64,000 nt of DNA, taken from NCBI RefSeq assembly GCF_026151205.1, contig NC_087074.1, positions 20,738,765 through 20,802,764 of the forward strand, in the 5' to 3' direction. This stretch comes from Bolinopsis microptera (lineage: Eukaryota; Ctenophora; Tentaculata; Lobata; Bolinopsidae). Of the stretch, positions 48,028 to 57,165 are shown piece by piece (the first letter of the stretch is position 1; each line of letters opens with the position of its first letter). The translations under genes and the position numbers were made by a program. The notes below the pieces were generated by a model. It was not told the DNA's origin. It was given only the letters and a program-made list of their open reading frames with translations, and did no database searches.

Positions 48028-48572
48028 TAGAGGAGGTGTTACTAGAGGAGGTGTTACTAGATGATGTGTTACTAGATGATGTGTTACTAGATAAGGTGTT
48101 ACTAGAGAAAGGTGTTACTAGAGGAGGTGTTACTAGAGGAGGTGTTACTAGAGGAGGTGTTATTAGAGGATGTGTTATTAGAGGAGGTGTTACTAGAGGA
48201 GGTGTTACCGGAGGAGGTGTTATTAGAGGGAGTGTAACTAGAGGAGGTGTTACTAGAGGAGGTGTTACTAGAGGAGGTGTTACTAGAGGAGGTGTTACTA
48301 GAGGAGGTGTTACTAGAGGAGGTGTTACTAGAGGAGGTGTTACTAGAGGAGGTGTTACTAGAGGAGGTGTTATTAGAGGAGGTGTTACTAGAGGAGGTGT
48401 TACTAGAGGAGGTGTTACTAGAGGAGGTGTTACTAGAGTAGGTGTTACTAGAGGAGGTGTTACTAGAGGAGGTGTTACTAGAGGAGGTGTTACTAGAGGA
48501 GGTGTTACTAGAGGAGGTGTTACTAGAGGAGGTGTTACTAAAGGAGGTGTTATTAGAGGGAGTGTAACTAGA
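48027..48572. repeat. 15-bp minisatellite
   Basis: About 36 copies of agaggaggtgttact with scattered substitutions and almost no length change. It abuts the truncated reverse transcriptase. Open frames of up to 184 codons on the plus strand are repeat products. Confidence 0.97.
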
Positions 48573-49176
48573 TTATTATTCTTATTCTAGGACTGAGTCT
48601 AACCCCCAATCTTAATTTATAGTTTGATAAAGGGTACCTCCCAGCTGGACCAGACGTTCACTTTTGGTTATAACCTATAATACAGTAAAATATGGATAAT
48701 AAATTAAAATAACCAGTAATAACAGATAAGAGGCGGTTTTAACTATTGTTAATTGTTATCAGATGTACTGAGGAGTGCACAAAATAATGGCAAACAACCC
48801 ACTTATAAATAACCCGCAAACTTATTAAGACCACAAGGTTGCTGAACTTGATAAGCTAAAAACTTATTACACTATTTTTATTTCACTTTTTCAAATTAAC
48901 ATTGGTTATATTTCTCGCCCTCTTCAACTGAGATGATTCGTAAGCAAATCATATCATATTGAATCGTTAACAAAGTTGGGGCCCGAATATTTATAAGCAG
49001 TTCAGTATAACACTAATTTATAAGCATTTGTAAATTATACGCTTACCTTGTCATGTGTTTAGCCACTACATAACCACGAGAAGCCCCCAATTGATCAATT
49101 AGTCTATTGTTAAGCAGATCAACAACCAATACGCTGGTCACAACCTCATTAAAATGAACCACGTCGGCATTTCGTA
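48573..49176. other. Intergenic DNA, nothing recognised
   Basis: AT-rich; no gene or repeat supported. Confidence 0.4.
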
Positions 49177-50056
49177 TACCTTACTCGGGATTATTATAAC
49201 CGGGATAAAGTGGTGGGTTTTGGAAGATTCCGCCATATTTTTCCCGGTCAAAAATTTTACCAGTCATAAAAAAACCCGCCGACTCAGATTATGGGGTTCC
49301 AAGGGGGTGGTGATCATCATATTTTACCTGAAGTCTCATATGTGCTAGAGAAGACTTTTGAAGCAGTGGATGGAGGGCTGTAACTTTATTGGCGGTTGCT
49401 ACCATAATTTCGTTATAAAAATCACAATTTGGTTATAGAAATCAGATTTCAGGGTGGACCGTGATTCTCACTTTTCTTGCCCATGAAGTGAGTAAACTGT
49501 GCCACTATTTCATGGTCCACGGTGGATTGATTACTGGAGCAGTTGAAGATGCAAAGCCAAGACGTTCCCCAATACCAAGCGGTGGGCAGGAAATTAAGCT
49601 CCGGCTGACCTTCAGAGCAGTAGCCCCATTAGCGGACAAAATGAAAGTCTTGTTAAGACAACAATACAACTTCGAATTTGACGGTCAGCAGCAGGGTGAT
49701 ATCAATAATGATAATGGAGGGGACATTAGCGATAATGAGAATGAGAATACGCTTTAATGAAGATTTGACTTATTATTGCTATAGATTTATTTTCCTTTAA
49801 ATACTAGACGTGTCTTTTTTTCTATTTCTGAGTAATATCAGTAACTGTAAATTGAAATAACTTCTTTAACAAGTAACAAAAACAGAAATTTCGGTTGAAA
49901 ATTTGTTGACCTCTGAAAAAAAACTTGAAAGGTCGGCCACCGGTAAATACATGACCGGGATAATTTGGCGGGTTTTGGGAAATTCCGCCATATTTTTCCC
50001 GGTTATTAATTTTCCCAGTCATAAATTAACCCGCTATAATATTCCCGAGTAAGGTA
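49177..50056. mobile_element. TA-flanked inverted-repeat element, 876 bp
   Basis: Termini ccttactcggga (49179) and tcccgagtaagg (ending 50054) with flanking TA at 49177-49178 and 50055-50056. Subterminal 'ggcgggttttggaa' / 'ttccgccatatttttcccgg' sequences are repeated in direct orientation near both ends. It carries one open frame, 49461-49757, described separately. Confidence 0.75.
49461..49757 (+). CDS. Small open frame inside the TA-flanked element
   Basis: 98 codons opening at an alternative start. The central part (PSGGQEIKLRLTFRAVAPLADKM) and the acidic Asn/Asp-rich tail ending in a stop look protein-coding, and base composition is higher in GC than the element's ends. It may be a C-terminal remnant of a transposase or captured host exon sequence. 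I do not recognise it. Confidence 0.35.
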   Translation: MILTFLAHEVSKLCHYFMVHGGLITGAVEDAKPRRSPIPSGGQEIKLRLTFRAVAPLADKMKVLLRQQYNFEFDGQQQGDINNDNGGDISDNENENTL

Positions 50057-50140
50057 GCTGGACTATAAGCAGAATTCTAGAGACAGTAGACCTTTATTTG
50101 GACTAAGTCACAACGCGAGACTTGGGTAATATAATTACTG

Positions 50141-51130
50141 TTCTAGCAGCAACCAGTACCATTTCTAACCGGTCTAGCAGCAACCAGTACCATTTCTAAC
50201 CGGTCTAGCAGCAACGAGTACCATTTCTATTTGTTCTAGCAGCAACCAGTACCATTTATAACCAGTCTAGCAGTTACCAGTACCATTTCTATTTGTTCTA
50301 GCAGCAACCAGTACCATTTATAACCAGTCTAGCAGCGACCAGTACCATTTCTAACCGGTCTAACAGCAACCAGTACCATTTCTAACCGGCTAACAGCGAC
50401 CAGTACCATTTCTAATTGTTCTAGCAGTTACCGGTACCATTTCTAACCGGTCTAGCAGCAACCAGTACCATTTCTATTTGTTCTAGCAGTTACCAGTACC
50501 ATTTCTAACCGGTCTAGCAGCAACCAGTACCATTTCTATTTGTTCTAGCAGTTACCAGTACCATTTCTAACCAGTCTAGCAGCAACCAGTACCATTTATA
50601 ACCAGTCTAGCAGCAACCAGTACCATTTCTAACCGGTCTAGCAGCAACCAGTACCATTTCTATTTGTTCTAGCAGCAACCAGTACCATTTCTAACCGGTC
50701 TAGCAGCAACCAGTACCATTTCTAACCGGTCTAGCAGCAACCAGTACCATTTCTATTAATTGTAACCAGTACCATCTAAGTTTTTTTGACTTTTTTACAA
50801 TTAATTTCTTTATCTCGTTATCTCTTTATCTAGTTATATCGTTATCTTTATATCTTTAACTTTGAGTCGTTATGTCGTTGGGTAGTTATCTTAACCAGTC
50901 TAGCAGTTACCAGTACCATTTCTAACCGGTCTAGCAGCAACCAGTACCATTTCTAATTGTTCTAGCAGTTACCAGTACCATTTCTAACCGGTCTAGCAGC
51001 AACCAGTACCATTTCTAACCGGTCTAGTAGTAACCAGTACCATTTCTATCTTTCTATTTGTTCTAGCAGTAACCACTAACCAGTACCATTTCTAACCGGT
51101 CTAGCAGTAACCAGTACCATTTCTATTAAT
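50141..51130. repeat. 31-bp minisatellite with a duplicated flank
   Basis: About 28 copies of a unit with tctagcagcaaccagtacc and atttctaaccgg (variants atttctatttgt, gttacc). The array is interrupted at 50757-50890 by 'aattgtaaccagtaccatct', 'aagtttttttgactttttta' and a (tatctcgt)n tract. That same interruption is repeated after the array at 51125-51270, so array end plus flank were duplicated as one higher-order block. Units touch without unique spacers. Confidence 0.93.
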
Positions 51131-51275
51131 TGTAACCAGTACCATCTAAGTTTTTTTGACTTTTTTACAATTAATTTCTTTATCTCGTTATCTCGTTATC
51201 TAGTTATATCGTTATCTCGTTATCTTTATATCTTTAACTTTGAGTCGTTATGTCGTTGGGTAGTTATCTTAACCT
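51131..51275. repeat. Second copy of the minisatellite flank with (tatc/tcgt)n
   Basis: Near-identical to 50757-50895, including 'ttatgtcgttgggtagttat'. It differs in a few (tctcgttа-type) unit numbers of the microsatellite. Confidence 0.85.
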
Positions 51276-51551
51276 GAGCACGCGAACATAGCGTTACCAA
51301 GGCGATATGACTCGAGGCAATATAACGTTCTAGTTGTAACCGAAACATAGTTTATTAGTTCTATCACCTAATGCATGTATCTCAAGATTGTTATGTTATC
51401 GTGTAAACTAGCAAACTACTTAAAGTAGACTTTTAGAATGCTGAAGTCCGTAGGATTCGAGAAGCCACTGCTGCAATGCTATATTTTTCTAACCCAAAGT
51501 AAAAATATGTAGAGACATTCTTTAGATTCTTTTTTCTAAGATTACATCAGG

Positions 51552-53151
51552 ATGAAGAGGATCTCTACAATGACTATAAAGCCCTTTGTAGTGATCTACT
51601 GGATATTCGGCTTCGCCTCAGGGTCTGCAATTGATAGCGGTTAGTAGTTTTCAGACTTCACTATTACTTCACTGTTATTAGTTTTATCGTGTCAGTCTTC
51701 GTCCGCTCTGCAAATGAACGCTGGCTCGTTGAGTAAGTTGTTGTCTTTATAAATACTGGCAGAATTGTCTAGTTCTATCGTTTGGTAATCTTCCGTTTAT
51801 GAGGTGCGTCGTGCAAGTGTGTCGTGCAAGTGTGGGTCACTAAACACTATGCTGTAACTATGCTGTAACTATGCTGTAACTATGCTGTAACTATGCTGTA
51901 ACTATGCTGTAACTATGCTGTAACTATGCTGTAACTATGCTGTAACTATGCTGTAACTATGCTGTAACTATGCTGTAACTATGCTGTAACTATGCTGTAA
52001 CTATGCTGTAACTATGCTGTAACTACGCTGTAACTATGCTGTAACTATGCTGTAACTATGTTGTAACTATGCTGTAACTACGCTGTAACTATGCTGTAAC
52101 TATGCTGTAACTATGCTGTAACTATGCTGTAACTATGCTGTAACTATGCTGTAACTATGCTGTAACTACGCTGTAACTATGCTGTAACTATGCTGTAACT
52201 ATGCTGTAACTATGCTGTAACTACGCTGTAACTATGCTGTAACTATGCTGTAACTATGCTGTAACTATGCTGTAACTATGCTGTAACTATGCTGTAACTA
52301 TGCTGTAACTATGCTGTAACTATGCTGTAACTATGTTGTAACTATGCTGTAACTATGCTGTAACTATGCTGTAACTATGCTGTAATTATGCTGTAACTAT
52401 GCTGTAACTATGCTGTAACTATGCTGTAACTATGCTGTAACTACGCTGTAACTATGCTGTAACTACGCTGTAACTATGCTGTAACTATGCTGTAACTATG
52501 CTGTAACTATGCTGTAACTATGCTGTAACTATGCTGTAACTATGCTGTAACTATGCTGTAACTATGCTGTAACTATGCTGTAATTATGCTGTAACTATGC
52601 TGTAACTATGCTGTAACTATGCTGTAACTATGCTGTAACTATGCTGTAACTATGCTGTAACTATGCTGTAACTATGCTGTAACTATGCTGTAACTATGCT
52701 GTAACTATGCTGTAACTATGCTGTAACTATGCTGTAACTATGCTGTAACTATGCTGTAACTATGCTGTAACTATGCCCAAATACAAATTCTAATTATCCG
52801 CTTACTTAAATTCCCACAGGCTGGATTACAGTGCCAAAAGATACAAAAGTCAACATAGCGTCTTCTCCACTGGAGATACAGACACACTCGCAGGGCAACC
52901 TGAGGATCATCTTCTACGGGAACGAGGGAAACGCGGGAAAGATCGACATAGAGGTTTCCAGTGGTACCTCAAAATACCGTCTAAATGAATGTATGAATAA
53001 ACATGATGACTTCCATCCAAATATCATGACCGACGGAAATGCTAATATTTGGAGAGTGGAAAAGAAATGGGATAACCCAGAGATACTTAGAGTTTTGGTG
53101 TTCTGCAACGGCAAGGAGGTTTTTAGTAAATTTAGGCTCTTCAATTTCTAA
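51552..53151 (+). CDS. Small secreted protein, two exons, family unknown
   Basis: Exon 1, 51552-51639, encodes a start methionine, basic residues and a hydrophobic signal sequence (FVVIYWIFGFASGSA). Donor gttagt; acceptor ttcccacag; exon 2 is 52820-53151. The split codon rejoins in phase (Ser-Gly-Trp), giving 139 residues. The mature part is beta-rich in appearance, with one Cys in NECMNK and one in VFCNGKEV, a conserved-looking IWRVEKKW, and no transmembrane segment. The WRV...cNGxEV pattern reminds me of extracellular beta-sandwich domains in invertebrate secreted proteins, but I cannot name the family. An AATAAA lies at 53153-53158, right after the stop. The only intron is almost entirely an 11-bp array. 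It lies tail-to-tail with the minus-strand transporter gene. Confidence 0.75.
51847..52770. repeat. 11-bp minisatellite, 84 units, in an intron
   Basis: 924 bp equals exactly 84 copies of ctatgctgtaa with no length change. Rare point variants (ctacgctgtaa, ctatgttgtaa, a c-to-t giving taattatg) recur at several places. It fills most of the 1180-bp intron of the secreted-protein gene. Confidence 0.97.
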
Positions 53152-53158
53152 CAATAAA

Positions 53159-53712
53159 CTTAATAATGAGAGGAGGAATCTGGTCCACTAGCACTAAGAA
53201 TCTAATGCGGGATAAGTCTGACAACTTGTCTAAATACCTTTTTTGAGATCTCAGAGATTGGCGACAACTAAAAAATCATTGGTAACACTCCGCAGGAGAT
53301 AAACGTTCCGATAACTGAGGCACATTGCAGCTCGGATAACTATTTACTGTGGCATAGGACCGCAGTTAAGATGGCTTTCATGGACTCAGACTCTGCTTCT
53401 ATATCATACCGCAATGTGCAAGGTGATAAACTATGGTCGGAAATTAATTTAGTATAAGATGTCAAGAAAATAACAGTTTCAAGAAAATAACAATTTCTCC
53501 ATTTCTCCGCCTAATTTCTTTTAACACAGATATCAGGTCGACCATTATTGAGTGGGTGTAGTTACACAACCTAATCTAACACTTTTCAGACTTTTGGGTT
53601 ATTGTTATTACAATAGTTCTGCAATATAACAGAAAACGCTTAACATTAACAACTTTGATTATGTGTTATTCGTATGATATGTTCATAACAGATGTGTACT
53701 TAGTACTCACAA
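53159..53712. other. Between secreted-protein gene and transporter, nothing recognised
   Basis: No exon found on either strand. The C-terminal transporter exons expected here on the minus strand are not visible. Confidence 0.4.
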
Positions 53713-53713
53713 G

Positions 53714-53909
53714 TATTAATTATGTGTATTAATTATGTGTATTAATTATGTGTATTAATTATGTGTATTAATTATGTGTATTAATTATGTGTATTAATTG
53801 TGTGTATTAATTATGTGTATTAATTATGTGTATTAATTATGTGTAATAATTATGTGTAATAATTATGTGTATTAATTATGTGTAATAATTATGCGTAATA
53901 ATTATGTGT
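53714..53909. repeat. 13-bp minisatellite next to a splice donor
   Basis: About 15 copies of tattaattatgtg (later units taataattatgtg). It begins about a dozen bases beyond the exon 4 donor of the minus-strand SLC35F6 gene. Confidence 0.95.
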
Positions 53910-53922
53910 ACTGAGTACTCAC

Positions 53923-56083
53923 GGAAGTGTAAGGTCTGAGAGAGCCCCACGTAGATTAGTCCGATGACAATAATGAACATTCCCAATACATTGTGTCTCT
54001 CAAACCTCTGTTTTAGAGCTACCCTAGCTAGTAGTCCGGTAAATATTATCACAGCTCCTGGGGAGAAAGGTTTGAGAGTAAGGACTTTAGGGTGGATTAC
54101 TAAAACAATTACTCTGCCATATGTTCAGTGTTTTCAAACATTTAAGCCGGAGGTCCCCAGGATATAAAACAACACTCATGTGACCATGTCATGTGACCAT
54201 GTCATGTGACCATGTCATGTGACCATGTCATGTGACCATGTCATGTGACCATGTCATGTGACCATGTCATGTGACCATGTCATGTGGCCATGTCATGTGA
54301 CCATGTTAAGACTCATGTGCTTCCTCTCATTGGTTAAAGTTACCTCTCATCATTTGAGCTACACTAGCGTACGTGAGGCTCAGCCCCAGATACAACATGC
54401 TGGTTGCAGTGAGAGGTTACTCCTAGTTACCACCTAGTTACCACCTAGTTACCACCTAGTTACCTCTCATCATTTGAGCTACACTGGCGTACGTGAGGCT
54501 CAGCCCCAGGTACAACATGCTGGTTGCAGTGAGATCGCAAAGTGCGGGAACCAGCAAAAAGTAAGGTTTGAAACCCTCTCCCGCTACTTGAGGTTCTTCT
54601 CCTTTCCGTTTAGCTACCACTACTGTTAGATGATAGACAACCAAACACCCTGACTCCCCAATAAACATCAGTATCGCCTGAGGGGAGTTTTGGTTAATTT
54701 TGTCGGAGCCCCCGGTTTAAAATTTGCGAGGTGTAACTTTTAGGAATTTGGGACGAGCCAGATTTTAAATATACTGAAAATAAGCCTCAAATAAGATGAT
54801 TGATTTTATAGTAATAATGTAGTCCAGCTGAGAGAAGAGCATCGAAATAAATCGAATTGACTGGCATCAAATTTGTAATTTAATACATATAATAATTATG
54901 GCGCGCGAGTTAACTCATTGCATGCGGACACGGACCCGCATTTTCACAGATTTTATGTTCATAGTTTCATATCGGATGCATATCTTACCTATCAGATGTG
55001 ATATGCAGCGATAGTATCCGATAGGCAACCGATGTAAAACGGTAAAACTAAAGCCGGTAAACTTAAAATCTGGCTGTCATGTACGCGACGGCCGGCGCTG
55101 CGCGCCGGGCCACGCGTGTAGCGCAATGAAACATACAACTTTATTCTTTGCGTCTTCCAGTAAAATATACAGTAGACCGTTTCAGGGGCGTCTTCTGGCA
55201 GAGTTATAAAACAAGAGTTACAACGAAAAATCATGGGCCACTGTCTTGACAGATAATAGTTCACAAACAAACCAGCCCAAAGTATACTCACTTGAAAGAA
55301 GGGATGGTAGAAAGTGCGCCTAAAGGATTCACATTTGTCAGCACCATAACTCGCGGACACGTCGGCAAACCTGTAATATTAGAAGGATTGGAAATTACAT
55401 TTATTTTATTCTCGTCTCTGAATCTTAATGTTTGTGTTTTCTTCTTAACATATTCTTGTTGTTATAATATGAATTACGAAAGACTCGTACAGATTAGAAA
55501 TATTTCTGATCAACTTGATGAAGTGGTGAGTTTTAGTTTCCCATGACCCTGCTGTTCGGACTTCTGCTAATACTTTTGAGTTTTGATGTGCAACATTTGA
55601 CGTCATATTGTAAGTATAAAGTATCAGTATATAGAACTGTGATTTCTGGAGAAGTCACAAGAATACACAAACGGAAGTTGAAATGTAATATGCAAGATTG
55701 GTGCACGCGAGTTCTGTACTAGAAAACTCCCATTGCGTCACACAAAGTATTGAATATCATCACATGCCCATAATTTGTAAATATTAGAATGTAATAACTC
55801 GGCTGTTATGTGTTATGTGGTGGACAGTGTCCACTCGACACGTATATTTTACACTCTACAAATATCCCTTATTTCCCTTATGTCCGATAAGCACTAAGTT
55901 CAATTTACTGCTTACAGAACGCCATTTTCACAATCTTTCTAATGAAGGTAAAACCTTTAAAGATCACTCACTGATAAAGCTCGATTGGAAGCAATGATAA
56001 AAGTGTACTTACTTAGCAGATATTGTGTTAATTGTCCCAGTGATCATCATAATCAAAGCCAGTACCAGACCCCATTTTATCAT
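53923..56083 (-). CDS. SLC35F6: SLC35F6-type transporter, exons 1-4 (N-terminal half)
   Basis: Drug/metabolite-superfamily membrane protein; the human protein locates to lysosomes and mitochondria. Exon 1, 56083-56013, encodes WGLVLALIMMITGTINTISA, a first transmembrane helix like the human N-terminus. Exon 2, 55370-55292, encodes FADVSASYGADKCESF and HPFFQ. Exon 3, 54677-54464, encodes LMFIGESGCLVVYHL, then FLLVPALCDLTATSMLYLGL and TYASVAQMMRG. Exon 4, 54057-53923, encodes AVIIFTGLLARVAL and LGMFIIVIGLIYVGLS. All donors and acceptors are canonical and phases agree (166 codons). The CDxTxTSxxYxxL and QMxRGAVIIFTG blocks identify the family. Human SLC35F6 is 371 residues; the second half was not found below 53923. 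A partial copy of exon 3 lies between exons 3 and 4. Confidence 0.9.
54176..54305. repeat. 13-bp minisatellite in SLC35F6 intron 3
   Basis: Ten uninterrupted copies of tcatgtgaccatg, with one A-to-G variant, in the intron between exons 3 and 4. Confidence 0.95.
54341..54462 (-). pseudogene. Duplicated 3' fragment of SLC35F6 exon 3 plus an 11-bp array
   Basis: 54344-54413 repeats the last 70 bases of exon 3 with its splice donor (54343-54342), differing by two substitutions. Between this fragment and the true exon end lie four copies of ttaccacctag (about 54415-54461). The fragment lacks its own acceptor, but it supplies a second copy of the same donor. Confidence 0.88.
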
Positions 56084-56755
56084 CCTAATAATGAGGAAAA
56101 TTCATACATTCAGGAAATTAATTTAGATCAGTGATATCAATAAGCCAAATTCCTTAGAAATAAAAAAGAGATTATTTGGGTTTATTTAATTCCAGTCACC
56201 AAACCGCAAACTTCAATTAATTGACTTTTGACATTTACATTTACATTTAAGAAACATATTCAAAGTTACTTAATTCAGTATAAATGTTTACTAAATACAG
56301 TGTACACAGTATAAATATCACCTAAAATAAAACATCATAGGACACGAATAAAAGTCGGTTAGCACGGTCAAAAAACTATCCGTAAAACTCTCAAATATTC
56401 GATACTGACTTGTATTGTTGGTTGTATCAGTGATATGTATCTCCATTTATCAGCCAGTTGTGTATCAAAGTGTATTATATATAAGAGTACGAAGGGATTC
56501 AATACACACACATCGGAATACTATGTTAAATTACATCTTGCCCCTTATTAAAGTAGTTAAATATTGCTCTTTACACAGTTATCATATCAGTTAAGGAAGT
56601 GGAATAGTAATAACCCCCGATATGAAACAGGTGACAATATTGGTCTATTGTCACTATTCATGATTAAATGTACAGGGGGAAGTCAGTGTACATAATATGT
56701 TTAATGTTGGGTGTTATACTATACCACTGCAACATACTGTACCTATGCATAACAA
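56084..56755. other. Upstream of SLC35F6, nothing recognised
   Basis: Probable promoter side of the minus-strand transporter gene. AT-rich; no defined promoter motif or repeat. Confidence 0.4.
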
Positions 56756-56759
56756 GTTT

Positions 56760-56990
56760 ATACCAAAATGAATAAACTCGCTATGCTTCATATCTCGGTC
56801 ATCTAAGAAGCTAGAACTCAGGGTTAATGAAATTTGAATGGCCAAATACAATTTGGCTCTATTGGATATTTAACATATCAAATAAATGCGAAAATGAACC
56901 TTCATTCCAAAAAAATTAATTTGAATATTCTTTCATTTGATATATTCCTCGAATATTTATCGAACGAGTGGTGTGGTGATATCAATTATT
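56760..56990. mobile_element. Fragment of the mariner-like MITE
   Basis: Matches the interior of the 43646-44418 element in the same orientation (43646-element part 44104-44340): 'atgaataaactcgctatgctt', 'tatctcg', 'aatttggctc', 'atcaaataaatgcgaaa' and 'tctcgaa'-like words in order. Both termini are missing. Confidence 0.7.
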
Positions 56991-57165
56991 GTAAGTAACC
57001 TTTTTTAGAAACTATAAAAATAAAATACTGAAACATACGTAACATAAAACATTGATATAAAATTTACTAAAGAAATTAAAGTTATTAAGGAAATTGTGAA
57101 TCAGATAAAACAGTAACACAAGTAAATAACTTTGAACAAATCAACTATGTACTTGGAAACTAAAT

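Noticed and set aside
48036-48590. 184-codon Gly/Val/Thr/Arg repeat frame and an overlapping 64-codon Leu/Glu frame
   Set aside because: Direct products of the 15-bp minisatellite, whose length is a multiple of three.
50141-51130. CRISPR-like spacing of repeats
   Set aside because: 31-bp units touch each other with no unique spacers, and the DNA is eukaryotic.
54992-55360. 122-codon minus-strand frame as a single gene
   Set aside because: Only its first part is coding: it is exon 2 of the transporter read through its donor at 55291 into the intron.
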